35,977 bases of DNA from Rhizobiales bacterium Ga0077530 (GCA_001464855.1 LNEA01000014.1:1-35977), one strand, 5' to 3'. Shown: positions 15,509 through 24,942, numbered from the stretch's first letter. The notes: generated from the letters alone by a model not told the origin. Program-made: numbers and translations.

Positions 15509-16723
15509 ATGATAATAGCGGCAACGAAAGCGGCAATCCTGATCCAACTCCGAGCCTTTGAACCTGTCCTGCCGAGGGCTCGGACGGCGGAGCTTACCGA
15601 TCTTGCGATGGCGTTGGCCGTAGAGGCGGCCGCTTTTAGATCCTCGAAGACTGCGGCGTTGGCAGTCGAGCTCGGCGAGCTCGTAAGGTCCATGAACTGC
15701 TACTATTCGAACCTGATTGAGGGGCATCACACGCATCCCATCGATATCGAACGGGCTCTTACTGGCGTCTACGACAAGGCACCTGAAAAGCGGAACCTCC
15801 AGCTCGAAGCGCGTGCGCACATAGAGGTCCAGCGGCTCATCGATCGCGAGCAATCTCCAACACCCATCATGTCGGAAGAGTTCATCCGCTGGCTTCATCG
15901 CGATTTCTGCGAACGCCTGCCTGCGGACCTGCTCTTCGTCACTGATTCCGTTTCGGGAGAACGGCGCCAGGTCATTCCCGGCGAATACCGCGACCATCAC
16001 GTAGAAGTCGGCCGGCACATTGCTCCCGACCCCGATGGCGTTCCAAATCTCATGGCGCAGTTCGTGGACGCTTTTGCCGATGCCAACCGAACGGTTGCCG
16101 AACGCATTGTGCTGGTTGCTTCCGCCCATCATCGCCTGCTCTGGGTCCACCCTTTTCTTGATGGTAATGGCCGCGTGGCTCGGCTCATGTCCCACGCCAT
16201 GCTGCGTGCCTGTGGCGTTGGCTCCGAGCTTTGGTCGCTCCCCCGAGGACTTGCTCGAGACGTCGAAGCTTACAAAGCGCATCTCGAGGCCGCTGATGAG
16301 CCCAGACGAGGCGATCTCGATGGCCGCGGCAACCTGAGTGACCAGGCGCTGGCAGACTTCTGCAGGTTCTTCCTTACGGTTTGCCTCGATCAGGTGCGCT
16401 TTATGCGCGGGCTTCTTGACACGGACGGGTTGCAGAACCGAATCCGCATCTGGGCCAAAGAGGAGATAGGGGAGGGGAGGCTGCCCGCCGGAGCTGATAC
16501 CATGCTCGTTCACGCGGCTTCGGTCGGGCAATTTCCACGGAGTGATGCTGCGCGCATCACCGGCTATCAAGAACGCCAGGCGCGGACGGTCTTATCGGCC
16601 CTGCTCGCTCGAGGTCTGCTGAAATCAGATGGGCCGCGCGCGCCGGCACGCTTGGCATTTCCAGCTTCAGTCGCAGAGCGATGGCTACCGTTGCTCTACG
16701 CACCTTCAACGTTCACACCTTGA
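15509..16723 (+). CDS. Fic-domain protein with N-terminal inhibitory motif
   Basis: A 404-residue protein. The Fic core motif HPFLDGNGRVAR (H214 to R225) is complete, with the catalytic H214 and the phosphate-binding DGNGR. Fic proteins usually transfer AMP from ATP onto target proteins. The inhibitory helix motif [ST]xxxE[GN] appears as SNLIEG at residues 67-72 in the N-terminal part, so this is a self-inhibited (class II) Fic. The C-terminal 90 residues (ITGYQERQARTVLSALLARG) look like a winged helix, typical of the Fic_N / Fic / wHTH layout. The start ATG at 15509 lacks a clear ribosome-binding site. It is followed by a small helical protein and then the RelA/SpoT-like protein; a role in stress or defence is inferred. 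Confidence 0.88.
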   Translation: MIIAATKAAILIQLRAFEPVLPRARTAELTDLAMALAVEAAAFRSSKTAALAVELGELVRSMNCYYSNLIEGHHTHPIDIERALTGVYDKAPEKRNLQLEARAHIEVQRLIDREQSPTPIMSEEFIRWLHRDFCERLPADLLFVTDSVSGERRQVIPGEYRDHHVEVGRHIAPDPDGVPNLMAQFVDAFADANRTVAERIVLVASAHHRLLWVHPFLDGNGRVARLMSHAMLRACGVGSELWSLPRGLARDVEAYKAHLEAADEPRRGDLDGRGNLSDQALADFCRFFLTVCLDQVRFMRGLLDTDGLQNRIRIWAKEEIGEGRLPAGADTMLVHAASVGQFPRSDAARITGYQERQARTVLSALLARGLLKSDGPRAPARLAFPASVAERWLPLLYAPSTFTP

Positions 16724-16775
16724 GCTCTGGCCAGGTGGGGGGCCGCAAATACCGTGTTGTGTTAGGATGAGGACG

Positions 16776-17087
16776 ATGGAACCACACAGCCTTGCGCAGC
16801 TGCGCGATGACCTCGATGCATACCTCCTGAGGTCTGGTGATCGTGCCGGTCACGATTTACGCGCCATGCATTCTCTGGCGCTCGATCTCATAGCCGCCTA
16901 CAAGGACGCCATAGTCGATCTGGTTGGCAGTGTTCCAGAGAAGGCCATCATCCACCTGGCCCGCGCGCGCGACGCCGCAGATCACAACGAACCCCCGATC
17001 GTTGCACGCGAGCTTGATGCGGCCATGGCCGTGGTCGAGCGAATTGTGTTTCGGCAGGGTAGGGGGCTCGCGCCGGCTAAGACGTAA
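16776..17087 (+). CDS. Small hypothetical helical protein
   Basis: A 103-residue protein starting MEPHSLAQLRDDLDAYLLRS, preceded by AGGATGAGGA; an in-frame ATG lies 9 bases upstream. It is helix-rich and charged, with no recognised motif. It sits 52 bp after the Fic gene in the same direction and could be co-transcribed with it. I cannot tell whether it is an accessory to Fic; the family is not recognised. Confidence 0.55.
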   Translation: MEPHSLAQLRDDLDAYLLRSGDRAGHDLRAMHSLALDLIAAYKDAIVDLVGSVPEKAIIHLARARDAADHNEPPIVARELDAAMAVVERIVFRQGRGLAPAKT

Positions 17088-17345
17088 GACGCCATGCTTT
17101 GCGCGACCTGAGGAGCATCACCTGCTGGGCTATTACAGCTCGCGCTCCGACAATCAGAAGATTTGGGATTCTGCTTGCCACGCCCTGTTTGAGACGTCGC
17201 TCGCCACGGCGACATTCGAGGAGCAAACGCAAAAAGATCCTGCCATCTAGCAGATAAAGGCGTTCGTCATGGTGCAGCCTCAAGGATAAGCCGCAGAGCA
17301 CTGGGCTGTTCAAGCGACCGTAGAGCCGATGTGCTAAGATATGCC

Positions 17346-20300
17346 ATGGACATCAAAGAATATGCTGAGGGCGGTCAAGCGCTCTATGGGGATTTCGCTG
17401 AAACGGTGGATAAGATCCTAAACCAAGCCATCGTAACTGCGGGGCTGAAAGCGAATAGGCCCCAAAGCCAACACCGTGCAAAAGACGCCGCCCGCCTCCG
17501 CCTGCGGTTAGAAGAGAAGGGCCAAGGTGCGGCCGCCGACATTGAGGATCTTCGCAAGGATCTGGCTGGCTGCCGCTTGATTTTCTACACGAATGGCGAC
17601 CTAAACGAGTTCCTGCACAGCAGTATTCTCCGCGATAATTTCGATATCGATTACGACAGCACGAAGATCCACCATCCCGTGGCGAAAGACGGAAGCGAGC
17701 CAGAGTACCGCGGCTACAATTTTGTGGTGAAACTAAAGGAAAACCGGGCATCGTTGCCAGAGTATGCGCGGTTTTCTGATCTGCGCTGCGAAGTGCAACT
17801 CCAGACCATCCTCAATCATGCCTGGGCCGAAACCTCTCACGATATTGTCTACAAGCAGCCCTTCAGTACCGAATTCGCAAAGAAGGGGAGGGCCCAAATT
17901 GACAAGCGCTTCCGAGAGATCATGCGCAAGTACCTTGTGCCTGCGGGGCATGAGTTCGACAAGGTCAAGCATGATTTCGAAAGCCTCATGCAGGGCAAGC
18001 CGATTTTCGAAAAAGGGCCGCTTCTCGCGCTAAAGGATGCTGCAGACAACAATGAGCGCCGGGACGTCTTGGAGCGGATACGCGAGCACTACCTTCCCAA
18101 TCACGATGATCCTAATCCACTTGTACCGGAGCTTTTGGCGACCGTTGAAGAAGCTGTTGGCCGCAGCCGCGGAACCCCACATGTCAAAATTATCACTTCC
18201 TATGGGGAGATGGACGGATGGGCAGGTGACGATGTTATTGATGCAGCCCTCGACCTTCTTGATCTGTTCCGATACGTCAATCCTGAGGCCACCTTGGATC
18301 TCCTCGTCCGCCTGATGAAGCAGGCCACTGGGGACGACGAGAAACAGCGTATTCTCAAGTCCGTGGAAAGCCTTGCCACCGTACCGTTGCGGGTTGTCCA
18401 ACAAGCAGGTGGTGAGGTCCACCTGCGCTTGATGAGAAGAATTGAACGGCTCGACGCGGCAGACAGAGGCGAATTGCGCTCGCTGGTCCTCAAGGTTTGC
18501 GAAGAGATCCTCAAGTCGGACCTCGCCGGTACTTTCAGCTCGTACAAATCGGTCACCTTTGAGCGCGGTGCAATGCCCGCCACCAAGGAGCTTGAGGTGG
18601 CACGCACCAAGGCAATCGACCTGCTGAAAGCCCTCTATCGAGACAACGCCGGAGACATCAACCAACTTACGGTTCTCCAGCATTTGTCGGAAGCTACGCG
18701 GACGCCGACGCAGGGGCAGTACACGAATGGTCTAGTTGCCATCATCCTCCGCGATAGCGTGAAGATCGCCGCATTTCTTGCTGAAATCCTTCCAACGGCT
18801 TCCTACGAAATCAAGAAAGCGATCGAGCATGATGCCTGGAACATGTACCGCATCTTGTGCCTCATACCCTTCGACAATGACGATGGCGGCGCGCTCCTAG
18901 ATTTACAGCGGGAGTTGGGCTCGGCGGTATTGAAGATCCGTGATGAGCTTGCGCTCGACGAGGAGTACGAAATCTTCAAGACGCTGGTCAGCCTCCATTC
19001 GATTTATGCACCTGCATGGGAAGCGCCCAAATTTGACTTCCGGCGCGACGACGCTTGGCGATCCACGCGCGTTGCGGTCTACCTGGCAGATTTTACTGCG
19101 GCCACAGCTGAAACCTGGTGGTCACGTATGGAGCTGTGTGCAGCTTCGCAATCGACTGACGGTGCAGCATATTTTGGTTTGCAGGAGCTCCTTCGCCGGC
19201 TGAACCAGGAGAAACCGGAACTCGTACTGCAACGTCTCGATGCGCTGCCTGAGAACGTCGCTAGCTTCCTACCGCTCATCCTTTCAAGCTTAGCAAAATC
19301 AAGGAGAGCGGCCGATCTAAAGCCAATTCTGGGACAATGGGCCAATGAGGGAAAGCATATCCTCTCCATTGCCCGGCACTATCAAATCACTAAGCAGCCC
19401 TCTATCGAGGTCTTGTCAGATGTGCTCAGGATGGCGGTTCAAGAAAGCAATCCCCGCGTCGCCATCGAGGTCGTTGCCAGTCTTGTGAATGCGTTTGGGC
19501 AGCCGGATAAAGCGGGCAAGGCGCTGTTATTGGAAGCTGTGGCTTGGCTTACGACTCAGGGGCGGTCGGATTGGCTTGAGGCCATCTGGTATATGCAGGA
19601 GGGACTCGAGGCACTCGCTGACAATATCACCCAGGACGAACGCGGCATCATTTTGAATGCCCTGGTTACTTATCCCAGGGCCGATCATCATCTAGACTTC
19701 GTTCTGGCTCCTTTTGCGGCGGTTGATCTGCGCAGCGTCCTAGCCTTCTTTGCGGCGCGACTGACGTATGCAGCATCGTCCCCGCCGACGCCGAACTACG
19801 ACGCAGTGCCATATGCCTTAACTGACATCAAGGCTTTAAGTGCAGCACCAGTATTGGTGCTCGATGTCGTCCTCGGTTGGTTGCGCGATTCGATTGGCCG
19901 AGGGAATCAGGAAGTCGCTTCGTTTGTCCACGCCGCGTTCCCTGACATTTCGAACGAGTTGGCTGCTGGAATGATCGAGCGGGCCACCAAGAGTAAGGAA
20001 GATGCGGCCGGTGTATTGGAGATGCTCACCAGCTACAACGGTGCAGAACGGGTTTTCGAGGTCTGTCGCGAGATCGTGGGGTCGCTCGATTCGAACGATG
20101 CAGAGCTTCTGCGCAAGGTGGACTTCGTCCTCCAGCAAACCGGCACCGTCACCGGAGAATTTGGTTTTGTGCAAGCCTACATAGCCAAGAAGAAGATCTT
20201 CGAGCGCTGGCTGGGGGATGCTCGCAAATCGGTGGTAGATTTTGCCACAAAGACGATTGCGGCTCTGGAACGCATGATAGCTTCAGAGCAGAATCGTTCG

Positions 20301-20360
20301 GAGCAGATGTATGCGCTGGAGAGGCTCAATTGGGGTGAACCTATCGAGGATGGCTCGTGA
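17346..20360 (+). CDS. RelA/SpoT-domain protein fused to large helical C-terminal region
   Basis: A 1004-residue protein. Residues about 40-170 match the RelA/SpoT nucleotide pyrophosphotransferase fold: HRAKDAARLRLRLEEKG (basic ATP-side segment), DLAGCRLIFYTNGDLNEF at 72-89 (DLAGxR), EYRGYNFVVKL with Y124 (guanine-stacking position), EVQLQTILNHAWAETSHDIV at 149-168 with E149 and Q151 (metal and substrate positions). These residues are intact, so an active synthetase is plausible. The HD hydrolase, TGS and ACT domains of long RelA/SpoT are absent. The remaining 830 residues are mostly helices in a HEAT-like repeat pattern. Small synthetases of this family include toxins that stop growth or modify tRNA. 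The start is ATG 17346; GTG 17331 is in frame. A convergent OLD-like operon follows; a defence role is inferred. Confidence 0.8.
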   Translation: MDIKEYAEGGQALYGDFAETVDKILNQAIVTAGLKANRPQSQHRAKDAARLRLRLEEKGQGAAADIEDLRKDLAGCRLIFYTNGDLNEFLHSSILRDNFDIDYDSTKIHHPVAKDGSEPEYRGYNFVVKLKENRASLPEYARFSDLRCEVQLQTILNHAWAETSHDIVYKQPFSTEFAKKGRAQIDKRFREIMRKYLVPAGHEFDKVKHDFESLMQGKPIFEKGPLLALKDAADNNERRDVLERIREHYLPNHDDPNPLVPELLATVEEAVGRSRGTPHVKIITSYGEMDGWAGDDVIDAALDLLDLFRYVNPEATLDLLVRLMKQATGDDEKQRILKSVESLATVPLRVVQQAGGEVHLRLMRRIERLDAADRGELRSLVLKVCEEILKSDLAGTFSSYKSVTFERGAMPATKELEVARTKAIDLLKALYRDNAGDINQLTVLQHLSEATRTPTQGQYTNGLVAIILRDSVKIAAFLAEILPTASYEIKKAIEHDAWNMYRILCLIPFDNDDGGALLDLQRELGSAVLKIRDELALDEEYEIFKTLVSLHSIYAPAWEAPKFDFRRDDAWRSTRVAVYLADFTAATAETWWSRMELCAASQSTDGAAYFGLQELLRRLNQEKPELVLQRLDALPENVASFLPLILSSLAKSRRAADLKPILGQWANEGKHILSIARHYQITKQPSIEVLSDVLRMAVQESNPRVAIEVVASLVNAFGQPDKAGKALLLEAVAWLTTQGRSDWLEAIWYMQEGLEALADNITQDERGIILNALVTYPRADHHLDFVLAPFAAVDLRSVLAFFAARLTYAASSPPTPNYDAVPYALTDIKALSAAPVLVLDVVLGWLRDSIGRGNQEVASFVHAAFPDISNELAAGMIERATKSKEDAAGVLEMLTSYNGAERVFEVCREIVGSLDSNDAELLRKVDFVLQQTGTVTGEFGFVQAYIAKKKIFERWLGDARKSVVDFATKTIAALERMIASEQNRSEQMYALERLNWGEPIEDGS

Positions 20361-20418
20361 GTGCACATATGGTAAGCCCATTAAGCCCACGGATCCAGCA
20401 GAGACGCTTACGATGGGG

Positions 20419-21426
20419 CTATCCGACGTCTTTCGCCAATCGTGCACCAAGCCATTCGACGAGATTCACCGCCGAACGCACAGCATCTTCCTTCAAGATC
20501 AATCTTTGCCCAACACGATATGTGTCGTCGCCGCTCTTGCTGACGTAAGCATCATCGATGATACCCTGTTGGTGAGCGAGCAGATGACGTTGCTGGAAAT
20601 ACTGCCCTAGGAGTCCAAGTTCTGGGACAGTCAGATGCGATGCATAGCTTTTGCCGAACGCACCCTGCCAAAGGCGGCTTCCTTCCTCCAAGTTTTGGAA
20701 GGCGTTCCGGCGGATTTCTGCAGCTTGCGCATTACGCGAGTAAAGGCTTTCGACATAGCGTTGAAACGCAGCAACGACCGCCTGAAGACCACGCTCTATG
20801 ACGGCCTGAGCCAAAATCTGCCGCGTATCAACATCACTAATCGCATCAGGGAGGAGCTTAAGGGCGTCGAGTGTTGATATGATGCCTCGTAAGGTCTGGC
20901 TAAACATCAAATCTGCTGAGTTATGGCCACATCCGGGACAAAAGTAGGCTGCTCCCACCACCGCATAACGACAGCCACATTCCGAGCAGCCAATTTGCAG
21001 CTTCATCGGGTCACTGACAGCGGGCGGGAGCTCGATACTCTTCCATTGACCACCAACCTTCAGTTTGACGCTGAAGAAGCGATTGGAGCGTTGGCCCCGA
21101 TTCCAATCGCGTGCATCCTTTTCGAGCGCAGCCCCAATCTTTCCGGCCACGTGATTCAGAATCTGGCGCTTCCGAAACTCGACCTGTTCGGGTGTGAACC
21201 ATTGATTTGCATCGGCTGCGTGCCCGCACGAGGGGCAAAACACCTCGTCATCACGGATGCGGTCACTCTCCCAGTCTTCCTTCAAGACTTTAAATGTGAA
21301 CTCACAGACCTTATGCGGACATTGGCGATCGATGTATCCCTCTTCATCGGCGACCAGTCCAGAAGTGACATTTATCTCTTGTCTCCCGTTCAGGCTTCGC
21401 GCGGCACGTATGGTCTCATCAAACAT
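20419..21426 (-). CDS. Zinc-ribbon protein with HEPN-like RHLLAH motif
   Basis: A 335-residue protein. Two zinc ribbons are visible: CPHKVC (36-41) with CPSCGH (64-69), and CSECGC with CPGCGH at about 145-170. The C-terminal third is helical and holds QYFQQRHLLAHQQGIIDDAY; R280 and H285 give the Rx4H motif of HEPN ribonucleases. A HEPN-like nuclease with zinc-ribbon recognition domains is inferred; the fold is not proven. The start at 21426 (MFDETIRAARSLNGRQEI) has GGAAGGA about 7 bases upstream and leaves a 26-bp gap after the OLD-like gene; an in-frame ATG at 21489 would overlap that gene. The pair is therefore probably one operon and convergent with the RelA/SpoT fusion gene, 58 bp away. 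Confidence 0.7.
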   Translation of the reverse strand: MFDETIRAARSLNGRQEINVTSGLVADEEGYIDRQCPHKVCEFTFKVLKEDWESDRIRDDEVFCPSCGHAADANQWFTPEQVEFRKRQILNHVAGKIGAALEKDARDWNRGQRSNRFFSVKLKVGGQWKSIELPPAVSDPMKLQIGCSECGCRYAVVGAAYFCPGCGHNSADLMFSQTLRGIISTLDALKLLPDAISDVDTRQILAQAVIERGLQAVVAAFQRYVESLYSRNAQAAEIRRNAFQNLEEGSRLWQGAFGKSYASHLTVPELGLLGQYFQQRHLLAHQQGIIDDAYVSKSGDDTYRVGQRLILKEDAVRSAVNLVEWLGARLAKDVG

Positions 21427-21452
21427 GCTTTGTCCTTCCGGCAGATAAATGT

Positions 21453-23429
21453 CTACGCTGGAGCCAATAAGTCGTTTAACGCTTTGCATAGAGTCTCGAC
21501 CCGATCGAGCGTAGCAGCCACGCCCGGACGCGAAACATCCAAGAAGGCGGGGTTCAACATCAACCATTCAGCGGGAGCATAATGATCGAACTCGGCCGTG
21601 GTTGCCGGCACTTCAGTGCGGAAATATGCTTCGGCTTTCTTGACCACGCGAGCAGTGGATTTGTCGGCTGCATCGAGCTTGTCGGCCGTGACCTGAGCCT
21701 TGCCCTTCAGTCCATATGTGTTGTTGAGCAGGTCTGCGTAAAGCTCTAACTCAAACAGATCTTCGATGTCGGATTCAGCTTTTCCGGTGAAGGTCTCGAT
21801 TGTTAGAACACGCCCGGCTTTAAGAACATCGGAAGAGCGCAGCTTCTCTATTTGCCCCTTCTGCCCATGCGCGTAGTCAGCTAACACAGCAACATCAAGC
21901 TTGTTGCCCCCGAACAGGGCCATAAACGATCGCACGTTGCCAATGCCGCCTGCAGGGCACAATGTCCAGCGGTGATCCAGTTGAGTCCTTTTGGTCTTTC
22001 CAAGGGCCGAGGAAAGAGCCTTCAGATAGATGATATCACTGGGTCCTTCGACCAGAAGTGTGTGCTTGCCAATGAAGAGCGTTTGCGTGATCTCATATCC
22101 AAGGGCCCCTTGCAGGGGGAAGAGGGTGTCGGGGTCACGCGTGAGCACGTCCTCGCGCACTTTGGTGCCAAGAGGAATTCTACGCGGTCCCTTATGCTCA
22201 ACCTGATCTTCGACAATTCGAGCCGCAAGGAGCTTGTCGGGAGACACCATGAACGGTGAATGGGTGGAATAGATGATCTGGTGATGGGGGGCCAACTTCT
22301 CCTCGAAGTAGCGAAGCAGATCGCCTTGTGCCTTGCCGTGAAGACTCAGGCCAGGCTCGTCAAGCAAGAGCACGACCGGCACGTCTCCATCCTTTACCTG
22401 CGCAAACTTCACGAGGAATGAGAAAAACCAGACAAAGCCAGCGCTGCGCTCCGAGAAGGGCGTATCAACGCGGTGGAGCTGATTGTAGATGCGTGCCCGA
22501 GCAATGGTGCCTTGGTTGAGCGGAGCGGGATCCCCGGTTTTGGCGGGCTCGATCCTCACCTGGACATCGAGGTCAGGGTTCTGGGTCCAGTACTCCAGGA
22601 TCTGGTCCGTGATATTGTTTGAGGCGGCCTGCAGCTTAGCATTGAACGTCTCGTACGTATTGACCTGCAAGATGTCCTTTAACGGCACTCCAGCGTAGTC
22701 CAAGAACTCCTCAAAGAGCCGATGTCCTCGATGGCGGTCTTCATTCAATTGATTGTTGGCACGCAGTTGTTGCAGATTCTCAATCGACACAGCACCTTCC
22801 ATGCGGTCATAGTTCGAAAAGTACATAAACTGCGGAAGATAGCCCTGAAGCATAGCTTGGACTTTGCCGGTGATAGACGTGTATCCCTTTAATTTTCCTA
22901 GCAATGCTTTTTGCTTTTCGGTAGGTGTCTCAAGCTTGGTCAACGTTTCGATCAGGTCCTTGGTAACGGAGACTGCCTTTAGCGGTGCGCGTTCCGCGGC
23001 ATTCAATTTCAATTCCTCGAATAAATTTTCAAACGCCTTTGGGAGGTTCACCGATATATCCCAGGAAGGCGTTTTGGCACCGTAGGCCCTGCTTACCTTG
23101 ACTTCTCGCGCGTTGAGAACACCCGAACCCAACTCCTCTTCAATCTCGGCAACCTCATCATCCGAAAGAGACCATGTCGTCGTTATTGCGACAGCATCGC
23201 CTTTAGGGTGCCGGCTTGCGTATTCGGTGAGAAAGCGACGGGGATAATCTCTTTCTCTATCAAAGATCATCGGAGTCGCTGGATGCGGGTTCAAAGCCGC
23301 CAAAGCGGCGAGAATGCTGCTCTTGCCGGCCTCGTTCTTTCCAACAAGGCAGGTGACGTGATCTACCCGGAATTCCTCCGAGTTTTCGGCCGAACGGAAG
23401 TTCGTGACGTGCGCTTTGATAAGTTGCAT
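21453..23429 (-). CDS. OLD-family-like ATPase with TOPRIM domain
   Basis: A 658-residue protein. The ABC-type ATPase part has Walker A VGKNEAGKSS (29-38), an FSERSAGFVWFFSFL signature-like segment, Walker B VVLLLDEPGLSLH and the switch histidine in IIYSTHSPFM. The C-terminal TOPRIM-like part starts at TLLVEGPSDIIYLKAL, with the catalytic glutamate in VEGPSD. The later acidic motif reads VAVLADYAHGQKG, so only the first Asp of the usual DxD is clear. OLD enzymes are ATP-dependent nucleases of phage defence, e.g. Gabija GajA; here there is no UvrD-like partner. Instead a zinc-ribbon/HEPN-like gene follows 26 bp downstream. No ribosome-binding site is clear before ATG 23429. AT-rich DNA upstream could hold the promoter. 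Confidence 0.85.
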   Translation of the reverse strand: MQLIKAHVTNFRSAENSEEFRVDHVTCLVGKNEAGKSSILAALAALNPHPATPMIFDRERDYPRRFLTEYASRHPKGDAVAITTTWSLSDDEVAEIEEELGSGVLNAREVKVSRAYGAKTPSWDISVNLPKAFENLFEELKLNAAERAPLKAVSVTKDLIETLTKLETPTEKQKALLGKLKGYTSITGKVQAMLQGYLPQFMYFSNYDRMEGAVSIENLQQLRANNQLNEDRHRGHRLFEEFLDYAGVPLKDILQVNTYETFNAKLQAASNNITDQILEYWTQNPDLDVQVRIEPAKTGDPAPLNQGTIARARIYNQLHRVDTPFSERSAGFVWFFSFLVKFAQVKDGDVPVVLLLDEPGLSLHGKAQGDLLRYFEEKLAPHHQIIYSTHSPFMVSPDKLLAARIVEDQVEHKGPRRIPLGTKVREDVLTRDPDTLFPLQGALGYEITQTLFIGKHTLLVEGPSDIIYLKALSSALGKTKRTQLDHRWTLCPAGGIGNVRSFMALFGGNKLDVAVLADYAHGQKGQIEKLRSSDVLKAGRVLTIETFTGKAESDIEDLFELELYADLLNNTYGLKGKAQVTADKLDAADKSTARVVKKAEAYFRTEVPATTAEFDHYAPAEWLMLNPAFLDVSRPGVAATLDRVETLCKALNDLLAPA

Positions 23430-23624
23430 TTGAGAACCATAGCTCTATGAGGGAAAACGAAACAGAATAAATAAGCCGAGTGCACAGTTTTTGCTCAGAT
23501 TGAATACTTGAGCACCCACGAAATCTACTGAGACACCGTCAAGATGCGATATAGCATATGCAGTGCTTTTAGTTCTTGTAAGAGCATGAAATCCACACCG
23601 TTGTGTCTCCGAGCGCGCTAGTGC

Positions 23625-24644
23625 TCAGTTTCTCTGCTTTCGGTAGCTGATTCTTTCAACATCCTCCGCGCTTACAGCCTGGGTGCGATGGTCGTACAGC
23701 TTGGTCGTGTTGACAGACGCGTGGTTCGCTAACCGACGCGCATCGTCCAACGCGCCGCCAGCGCCGAGGAATGTGGTGATACCGGTAGCGCGGAAACTGT
23801 GGTTGGTCACATCCACCAGGCCAATCTTCGCGGCGTAGCCCTTTACCATGCGGTAGCAGATCATGCGGGTGAGGGGACGCCCGGTTAGAGCGTTCCTGCG
23901 CTTGTCCCAGCGACGGAACAGCCAGCCGCTTGGATTCTTTTCGCAGTCTTCGGCCACCACTGTCGCGCGCTCCGTGAACGCGCGAAGATACTCCTCAAGC
24001 TCCGGATGGCAGGGCACGTAGTGCTTGTTATCCCGCTTTTCCTCCAACTCGAGGTGTAGGCGGCCGTCGCGCTCGGAGACGCTTCCCAGCTTCATTTTGA
24101 TGACCGCTCCCACCCGTGCGCAGGAGAAGGCCATCAAAGCGATTGCAGCCCGATCTTGGAGGCCCTTCAATGTGCTGGTGTCTATACTGTCCAGCAGCCG
24201 GCCCATGTTATCGCCGGTGAGGGGCTTGGCGTGCCCGATCCTCACCTCGAGGTGGTAGTTCTCGACAGATGCGGCCGGATTAGAGGGGAGGGCGCCACCA
24301 CGGACCAGGGCGTCGAAGTAGCCGCGCAGACATGCGAGCACCTGCGCGCGTGTCCGTGGCGATAAATCCTTGCTGGCTTTGAGTGACGATCGCTGGAGGC
24401 CTTTGACGTAGTTGCTCACGTCGGCCGTCGTCAGCTGAGCGAGCGACGGAAGCTCCGTGCGCTCGGTCCATTGCAGGAAGGCCTTGAGGATTCTGAGGTA
24501 GGCGCCGCGCGTGTGTTGGTTATGCCGTTTCTCAAGGAAGTCACGCGTGAGCTCCGGCGCGCGCGAATGCGTGAGATGGAGAACGTCGGGCAACCAGCCA
24601 CCAAGGCTTTCCGAAGTACCGTCAAAAGCAGCGACCGAAACCAT
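23625..24644 (-). CDS. Tyrosine recombinase / integrase
   Basis: A 339-residue site-specific recombinase. The N-terminal SAM-like domain reads NQHTRGAYLRILKAFLQWTE. Catalytic residues: R in FSCARVGAVIKMKL, HxxR in NHSFRATGITTFL, the second His-box as LANHASVNTTKLYDHR, with the tyrosine in TKLYDHR. The C-terminus is normal. Expected integrase of the defence element or of a neighbouring element; it lies 195 bp upstream of (and in the same direction as) the OLD-like operon and next to AT-rich DNA on its other side that may hold an att site. No clear ribosome-binding site precedes ATG 24644. Confidence 0.88.
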   Translation of the reverse strand: MVSVAAFDGTSESLGGWLPDVLHLTHSRAPELTRDFLEKRHNQHTRGAYLRILKAFLQWTERTELPSLAQLTTADVSNYVKGLQRSSLKASKDLSPRTRAQVLACLRGYFDALVRGGALPSNPAASVENYHLEVRIGHAKPLTGDNMGRLLDSIDTSTLKGLQDRAAIALMAFSCARVGAVIKMKLGSVSERDGRLHLELEEKRDNKHYVPCHPELEEYLRAFTERATVVAEDCEKNPSGWLFRRWDKRRNALTGRPLTRMICYRMVKGYAAKIGLVDVTNHSFRATGITTFLGAGGALDDARRLANHASVNTTKLYDHRTQAVSAEDVERISYRKQRN

Positions 24645-24942
24645 GTCCCAATGTGCGGGAACAGGTCCTGGGAGGCAAAATATAATGTCGATTATGTTTC
24701 AAAACACAGAAGGGGTGTATCGAATATGTCTTTTATTGCCATGAAGCAAATCCCTGGTCGTCACTTGCTTGGCATTGAATATGTAATTGCAATGAATCTG
24801 TTCACGTGTGTCATTATCTCTTAATGATCGCCATTTTTTGCCGTGCAATGTTTGATGGTAGGCAGGAAATACGTTGGAGCATTTGAGTCCGCACGATTAG
24901 TTCGATTCTTCAATAAGTTCAGCTTATCAGCCTGGCAACCAT
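24645..24942. other. AT-rich gap beside the integrase
   Basis: About 298 bp of clearly lower GC than the integrase. It may hold the integrase promoter and an attachment site, but I see no repeat that I can match elsewhere in the window. No reading frame here is convincing. Confidence 0.35.

Noticed and set aside
18030-18683. 217-codon minus-strand frame
   Set aside because: Lies inside the RelA/SpoT fusion gene, whose frame is open for 1004 residues with motif support.
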